A DNA stretch of 12,410 bases from Verrucomicrobiota bacterium (lineage in GTDB: Bacteria > Verrucomicrobiota > Verrucomicrobiia > Chthoniobacterales > UBA10450), in contig QHOF01000190.1 in assembly GCA_003219335.1 (NCBI GenBank), forward strand, positions 2,083 through 14,492, read 5' to 3'. Positions 8,178 through 12,410 of the stretch are shown piece by piece. A model generated the notes under the pieces. That model saw only the letters and a program-made list of their open reading frames with translations. It did no database searches and was not told the DNA's origin. The first letter of the stretch is position 1. Each line of letters opens with the position of its first letter. The position numbers were made by a program, and so were the translations under genes.

Positions 8178-9089
8178 ATGCGAGTGGCAGTGATCGGGGG
8201 TAGTGGATTTATCGGGTCTCATGTTGTGGACACTCTTCTGAACGAGGGACACGAGGTCACCGTATATGACATCATGAGGCCTCATCGTGAAGATGTACGA
8301 CACGTTTTCTTAGACCTATTCGATTTTCACAAAGTGGTGATCGGTTTGGCAGGCAACTATGACGCGATATATCTTCTAGCCGCGATGGCGAACGTGAATG
8401 ACATTTACAAGAATCCTGTCGAAACGGCAATTGTAAACATCCAAGGTGTGGTGAATGTTGTTGAAGCAGTTAGAAGACATGGAGGCAGGCTCATACTATC
8501 GAGCACTGTATGGGTTTACATGTTGGCAGAGCAAGAACATGTCAATGAGGAAACTCCTCTTTTGGTTCAGAATGTGAACCATACCTACACTGCCTCCAAA
8601 GTAGCCGCCGAACTGTACATTAAAAGTTACAGCAATCTGTATGGCACCGAGTTTACAATTCTCCGCTATGGAATCCCGTACGGTCCACGGGGACGAGAGG
8701 GAACCGTCATATTCAACTTCGTAAAGAGGGCGCTAAACGGTGAATCACTCATCATCGACGGGGATGGTAGCCAATACCGGAATTTTATCTTCGTGGTGGA
8801 TCTCGCCAAGGGCAACGTCGCCGCTCTTCAGCCAACGGCAAAAAACCAGATTTATAACCTCGAGGGTATTAGACCTGTGACTATCAAAGAAGTTGCCGAA
8901 ACTATAAGCAGAATAATCGATGGTGTAAGGATAGAATATAGGGAGGCACGCCCCGGTGACTTTAAGGGAAGAATAGCAGCAAACGACAAGGCTCTAAAGC
9001 AATTGGGCTGGAAACCAACCGTTGATCTCGAAGAAGGAGTAAGAAAATACGTCGAGTGGTATAGGCAAGTGGTCAAACGAAATGGCTGA
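8178..9089 (+). CDS. NAD-dependent epimerase/dehydratase (extended SDR)
   Basis: Extended short-chain dehydrogenase/reductase acting on a nucleotide sugar, 303 residues. The N-terminal Rossmann motif is VIGGSGFIGSH (5-15). An acidic residue ends the second strand (VYDIM, D31), consistent with NAD. LLAAMANV (66-73) is the usual strand-4 motif. Ser108-Ser109-Thr110 and Tyr137-x3-Lys141 (YTASK) form the catalytic set. The substrate domain carries LRYGIPYGPRGREG and GDGSQYRNFIFVVDLAKG, and ends LGWKPTVDLEEGVRKYVEWY. Length and motif order fit UDP-glucose 4-epimerase-like and GDP/dTDP-sugar dehydratase-like enzymes alike, so the reaction is left open. It lies just after the aminotransferase, suggesting joint work on an amino sugar. 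A broken relative follows at about 9119, showing that an epimerase gene of this type was present in tandem. Confidence 0.9.
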   Translation: MRVAVIGGSGFIGSHVVDTLLNEGHEVTVYDIMRPHREDVRHVFLDLFDFHKVVIGLAGNYDAIYLLAAMANVNDIYKNPVETAIVNIQGVVNVVEAVRRHGGRLILSSTVWVYMLAEQEHVNEETPLLVQNVNHTYTASKVAAELYIKSYSNLYGTEFTILRYGIPYGPRGREGTVIFNFVKRALNGESLIIDGDGSQYRNFIFVVDLAKGNVAALQPTAKNQIYNLEGIRPVTIKEVAETISRIIDGVRIEYREARPGDFKGRIAANDKALKQLGWKPTVDLEEGVRKYVEWYRQVVKRNG

Positions 9090-9118
9090 GATATTCGTTA
9101 CAGATTACGAGCGAACTG

Positions 9119-9625
9119 GAGTATCTTCCGCTTAACGATGTGATATCTCTCTCTCACACACTTCCAGCAAGATCGCATCCGAAACCCTTTGCCATGATTA
9201 CTGGCAGTTATATAAGACGCCCCTTCATCATTCTCCGTCACGGAATCACTTACGGACCACGAATGCGCGACGAGCTAGTCATTCCTAGCTTCCTCCGCAA
9301 CGCACTCAATGACAAGCCAATCATTATCGCGGGCGATGATAGTCAGTTCCGAAACTTTGTTTATGTGGAAGACTTGGTTGAAGCCCGTGTATCGGCGATT
9401 TCGGAAAAAGCGCAGAATCAAGCTTATAATCTTGAAGGATTTCGGCCGATTACTATCCGAGAAATTGCGGAGACAATCCGCCGACTACTAAAAAATGGAG
9501 TTCGGATGCCAGCCCGACTCGATGACTACGTTGGACAGCAAGTCTCCGCAGAGAACGTCAAGAATGAGTTGGAGTGGGAACCTAAGACTGATTTCGAAGA
9601 GGGAATGTGCCGCACCCTTCTCTGA
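9119..9625 (+). pseudogene. Truncated, frameshifted second epimerase/dehydratase
   Basis: Remnant of a second extended-SDR gene, missing its NAD-binding N-terminal part. From about 9157 one frame reads HTSSKIASETLCHDYWQLYK, equivalent to the YTASK catalytic segment of the intact neighbour but with His where Tyr is expected. Weaker resemblance begins near 9119. An extra base in the C run near 9211-9221 moves it to the frame reading FIILRHGITYGPRMRDE, GDDSQFRNFVYVEDLVEA, NQAYNLEGFRPITIREIAETI and LEWEPKTDFEEGM. That frame ends at TGA 9623-9625, followed directly in frame by YAENHK, as if a Trp codon had become a stop. Without the nonsense codon the frame would run on into the next glycosyltransferase. 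No product with a working NAD site can be made. Resemblance to the epimerase at 8178 is moderate, so this was a diverged paralogue and not a recent copy. Confidence 0.85.
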
Positions 9626-9678
9626 TACGCCGAGAATCACAAGATTCCGCTCCCCCGCTGCTTGATTCTAGTCTTTCC

Positions 9679-9683
9679 GGAGG
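9679..9683 (+). promoter_or_regulatory. Ribosome binding site deciding a TTG start
   Basis: GGAGG, 5 bases before TTG 9689, makes this the likely start of the following glycosyltransferase, giving MRIVYLSD at the N-terminus as in GT-B enzymes. An upstream TTG at 9662 in the same frame would place this site inside the gene. Confidence 0.7.
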
Positions 9684-9688
9684 AAACT

Positions 9689-10846
9689 TTGCGAATTGTC
9701 TATCTCTCAGACAACCTTACAATCCACGATGAGAGATTCCTGCGGAAGCTTACCCAACGCGGCTATGATACTTGGCTGATCACTTACTACCATGAATTGA
9801 GCGTGCCAGAGCCAATGCAAAGAATTGACGGATTACATATTATCCACTGGCACAATCCGCATTATGCAAGACGTTTTAAGTCTGATGGCGAATATGTCAG
9901 CATTGAATCAAGTGGCTGGCGACGCCAGCTACTTGCCGTACAGGGACTGTGGCAGTGCTTACAACACTTCCGTAAAATCCTCGCCGAGATCAGGCCTGAC
10001 ATCGTTCACGCGGGCTGGGTATATTCCAGCGGCCTTATTGCGGCCTTGTCAGGGTTCCGCCCATGGCTCCTAATGCCATGGGGATCCGATGTGCAGGTGA
10101 TGCCCTATCAATCCCATGGTCGGCGAATAGTGGCACGATACGTATTGCGTCAGGCGAATATGATCACTTGTGACTGTCAAGCTGTGAAGGACAACATCAT
10201 TCGGTTATCTGGCTATCCAGCTGATCGTATTGTCGTTGCTCCATGGGGTATTGATCTCCATCAGTTCCGACCAATGAATCATTTAAATTCAATTCGCAGC
10301 CAATTGGGATGGGAGCGTTCGAAGATCTTAATTGTTACCCGCCAATTAAAGAGCTTTTATGGTATCGAATACCTCATTTCGGCTATGCCGCTTATATTAG
10401 CTGCCGAACCACAAGTACGGCTTCTTGTTTGTGGCGACGGTCCCTTGGAAACGACGTTGCGTAATATGGTTCGTCAGCTTCATCTCGAATCAGCGGTTTA
10501 TTTTGCCGGTTTCGTACCGAATCATCTCTTGCCAGGCTATTTAAACGCAGCCAATATTTATGTGTCTCCCTCATTAGAAGATGGTTCATCTCTGTGCCTC
10601 GGACTGCCTTCAGTGGTAACTAACATCCCTGCTGTGTTGGAGTGGGTTAAACACGGTCACAATGGGTATGTGGTCTCAAAACGTGATGTGGAAGGACTTG
10701 CAAGCGCGGTTGTCAACATGCTGCAGGATGATTCGTCGCGAGCCAAGATGGGAGAAGCATCATTAGCGACCGCACTGTTGCACGCCGATTGGGATAAGAA
10801 CTTCAAAACGGTGGAAGAAATCTATCATCATCTGATCCGACAATAG
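9689..10846 (+). CDS. Group 1 (GT4) glycosyltransferase, probably inactive
   Basis: GT-B fold family GT4 glycosyltransferase, 385 residues from TTG 9689. The N-terminal domain reads MRIVYLSDNLTIHDERFLRK and includes IRPDIVHAGWVYSSG and LMPWGSDVQVMP. The linker CDCQAVKDN and VVAPWGIDLHQF is typical. The donor domain has VRLLVCGDGPLETTL and VYFAGFVPNHLLPGY. The motif that should then read roughly DG-S-S-x-x-L-L-E-A-M-A-C-G is instead D298-G-S-S-L-C-L-G305-L-P-S-V-V. Six residues including the second acidic residue of the E/D-x7-E element are missing, consistent with an 18-base in-frame deletion between 10600 and 10601. That Glu contacts the donor nucleotide sugar in characterised GT4 enzymes, so activity is doubtful although the frame is open. 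The rest, including TNIPAVLEWVKHGHNGYVV, matches the family. The acceptor is unknown. Confidence 0.83.
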   Translation: MRIVYLSDNLTIHDERFLRKLTQRGYDTWLITYYHELSVPEPMQRIDGLHIIHWHNPHYARRFKSDGEYVSIESSGWRRQLLAVQGLWQCLQHFRKILAEIRPDIVHAGWVYSSGLIAALSGFRPWLLMPWGSDVQVMPYQSHGRRIVARYVLRQANMITCDCQAVKDNIIRLSGYPADRIVVAPWGIDLHQFRPMNHLNSIRSQLGWERSKILIVTRQLKSFYGIEYLISAMPLILAAEPQVRLLVCGDGPLETTLRNMVRQLHLESAVYFAGFVPNHLLPGYLNAANIYVSPSLEDGSSLCLGLPSVVTNIPAVLEWVKHGHNGYVVSKRDVEGLASAVVNMLQDDSSRAKMGEASLATALLHADWDKNFKTVEEIYHHLIRQ

Positions 10847-10978
10847 GTACGTGAATTTACAGTTATTAGTTTGACACTTTTTTCTCGCAAGCACGTGTGG
10901 GTGGCGTACAGGCTTTGTTGAAGCGAGAGACGTTTGTGACGAATCTCTCTTAACCCGTTACTACCGTGATGGCTAAGC
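10847..10978. other. Intergenic gap between convergent genes
   Basis: A 132-base stretch between the glycosyltransferase stop and the stop of the opposing beta-helix gene. I see no gene remnant here. A weak inverted repeat (GAGAGA at 10925-10930, TCTCTC at 10944-10949, 13-base loop) is too poor in G+C to call a terminator. TTGACA at 10871-10876 has no partner -10 box at a suitable distance. Confidence 0.5.
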
Positions 10979-12410
10979 TCAGTGATACTCATAAACGCCA
11001 ATATCATAGTTGCCGGCTTGCGGCCGAGCGAGACCATCAAAGTCGGTAGTGACCCCCACCGAAAAAAGATTAATTCCTGTGTTGATGGCCAATGAGCCGG
11101 ATTGAAGGTGGAAATCACTTGCCGCGGGATTGACGAAGGTGGGATCGGTCATAAGGTTGTTGGACTGTATTGTTCCGACACCAACGTCTGTAATTCCGGA
11201 GTTATTCAGGTAACAAATATTGTTTTTGAGAATTGTACTGGTTGATGGAGTGCCGACTACAATGCAATTGCCGCGATTACTGTAAATTGTATTGTTATAT
11301 ACGGTTGCATTGGCCGCACTAAATCCTATTTGAATGCCATCTATATTGCCCTGAACTATATTATTGTAGGCAATGTTGTTTGAGCCAGAACCTAGGAGGA
11401 TTCCGGGGCCTCGAGTGCCTGAAGTCCCATTGCTGTACACATAATTTCCGCGAACGACGTTGTTGCTCACATCGGTGTGACCAGAGCTATAAATATGCAC
11501 TCCCCAGCCTTTGTTGTGGTGCACTTTATTGCCTTGGATCAAATTCCCGGGGCCGGTAATATACATGCCGTGATCGAAGTCGGTATTGCCGTTGTCGTGT
11601 ATGTCATTGTTGATGAATTCGTTATTAGTGCCCCCCAAGATGCCGTTCTCGTGACCGTTTTTTATCTCGTTGTTTGAAAATCTAATATGATGAGCCCCAT
11701 TATCGAATTTAATTACATCATATAGGCAATTGGCACAGTCAAGAATAAAAGCATTGATAGCGATGTATTGGTGAGGGGGGCCAAAAGTAAAAATACGGCA
11801 AGGCGCACCGCATGAACCCCCCGTCGGACGGATTGTTACCGTGTCGCCAGGAAAAGCAGAAAGAGTTAGCGGGTTGGACCAGGATGTTCCTGCAATTGCA
11901 GGGTAATAAAATTCCTCAGTGTAGGTTCCCGCCCGGACATAAAGCGTATCGCCCGGTTGGAGGCATCCGAAAGCCCCGCTGATAGTCAGCTTCGGTGTCG
12001 ATTGGCTTTGCGCCTGCGAACAAGAGTTAGAATCGCTGCCCGTTTTAGCTACGTAATAAGTCTTGCCCGTTCCAGTGGTACCCGTGAGAGTATTGGTGAA
12101 AGAAGCCGAAGCCACGGCACTGGGACTGTACCCGCTCTTGAAAGCCTTGGCATTTACCGTGGCGCTGTTCGTAAGAGTCATAGCTCCGGTGTAAAGCGTT
12201 GATGACTGCGTGGGCGTCGAGCCGTCTGTGGTGTAGTAAATTGGAGCTCCTGAGGTTGCCGACTGTATCGCCAGGGACACAAAACCCGCAAAGTTTCCTC
12301 CGTTGGGACTAATCGTCGGCGTTGCCACTGTTAGCGCTAAGGTTACACTGAGAGTAAATGCTGTGGTTTTTGTCACGCCGCTTCCTGTGGCTGAGATCGT
12401 AATCGGAAAA
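10979..12410 (-). CDS. Secreted right-handed beta-helix protein with chitobiase-C-terminal-like domain (5' end outside window)
   Basis: C-terminal 476 codons of a large, probably exported protein, read from the right edge to TGA at 10981-10979. A GTG at 12376 could start it, but the frame stays open to the edge with SATGSG and FTLSVT text, which looks like the tail of a preceding Ig-like or Big-type repeat. The true start is therefore beyond the window. Next, about 12325-12092, is a chitobiase/beta-hexosaminidase C-terminal-like domain (PTISPNGG, IYYTTDGSTPT, VNAKAFKSGYSPS). Then comes TYYVAKTGSDSNSCS and PGDTLYVRAGTY, the entry to a parallel beta-helix as in polysaccharide lyases and related surface proteins. 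It is followed by Asn- and Gly-rich coils (NNEIKNGHENGI, NNDIHDNGN, GNKVHHNKG, YNNTIYSN). The end, DFDGLARPQAGNYDIGVYEY, is the usual closing motif of such proteins. Four Cys in the 11700-11830 region may form disulfides. It may bind or cut a polysaccharide; no catalytic site can be named. It is on the strand opposite to the cluster and shows no lesion. Confidence 0.85.
   Translation of the reverse strand, partial: FPITISATGSGVTKTTAFTLSVTLALTVATPTISPNGGNFAGFVSLAIQSATSGAPIYYTTDGSTPTQSSTLYTGAMTLTNSATVNAKAFKSGYSPSAVASASFTNTLTGTTGTGKTYYVAKTGSDSNSCSQAQSQSTPKLTISGAFGCLQPGDTLYVRAGTYTEEFYYPAIAGTSWSNPLTLSAFPGDTVTIRPTGGSCGAPCRIFTFGPPHQYIAINAFILDCANCLYDVIKFDNGAHHIRFSNNEIKNGHENGILGGTNNEFINNDIHDNGNTDFDHGMYITGPGNLIQGNKVHHNKGWGVHIYSSGHTDVSNNVVRGNYVYSNGTSGTRGPGILLGSGSNNIAYNNIVQGNIDGIQIGFSAANATVYNNTIYSNRGNCIVVGTPSTSTILKNNICYLNNSGITDVGVGTIQSNNLMTDPTFVNPAASDFHLQSGSLAINTGINLFSVGVTTDFDGLARPQAGNYDIGVYEYH

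Noticed and set aside
602..9625. Reassigned stop codons (TAG or TGA recoding)
   Set aside because: TGA and TAG end intact genes here (TGA at 3716 and 9089, TAG at 8104 and 6833), and most lesions are frameshifts that recoding would not repair.

Overview
This window looks like part of a surface-polysaccharide (O-antigen, capsule or exopolysaccharide) biosynthesis locus that is decaying. The base composition is mixed (about half G+C by eye). The gene content is group 1 glycosyltransferases, SAM-dependent methyltransferases, an AsnB-type amidotransferase, a DegT/DnrJ/EryC1/StrS aminotransferase, an NAD-dependent sugar epimerase/dehydratase and a secreted beta-helix protein. This suggests a free-living environmental bacterium using the standard bacterial code. 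The style of the genes recalls Nitrospirota, Acidobacteriota or Methylomirabilota, but the sequence alone does not fix the phylum.

Layout, left to right. Positions 65-987 hold a methyltransferase pseudogene with one nonsense codon and three frameshifts. Positions ~1095-1545 hold a worn fragment of an AsnB glutaminase domain whose synthetase domain is gone. An open GT4 glycosyltransferase follows (1564-2631), then an open methyltransferase with an N-terminal Cys motif (2718-3716). Next is a near full-length AsnB gene (3933-5802), broken in two by a small out-of-frame deletion near 4971-4978. A second methyltransferase of the same kind follows (about 5862-6833), then the aminotransferase (6956-8104) and the epimerase (8178-9089). 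After these comes a degraded second epimerase copy missing its N-terminal half (about 9119-9625), and another GT4 glycosyltransferase (9689-10846) whose frame is open but which seems to have lost the conserved Glu-containing catalytic segment. All of these are on the + strand. On the - strand, facing them, is the 3' end of a large secreted protein (10979 to the right edge) with a chitobiase-C-terminal-like domain and a right-handed beta-helix.

How the genes would work together: the epimerase/dehydratase and the aminotransferase would make an amino-deoxy nucleotide sugar. The methyltransferases and AsnB would decorate sugars by methylation and amidation. The glycosyltransferases would assemble the repeat unit on a lipid carrier. 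No flippase, polymerase, ligase or ABC exporter lies in the window. The order methyltransferase then AsnB occurs twice, once as a wreck and once nearly intact, as expected for a module that was duplicated or acquired twice. Lesions are spread through the whole + strand cluster, so either the locus is under relaxed selection or the underlying sequence carries indel errors. I see no RNA genes, CRISPR arrays, transposases or clear terminators, and no gap between genes reaches 300 bases.
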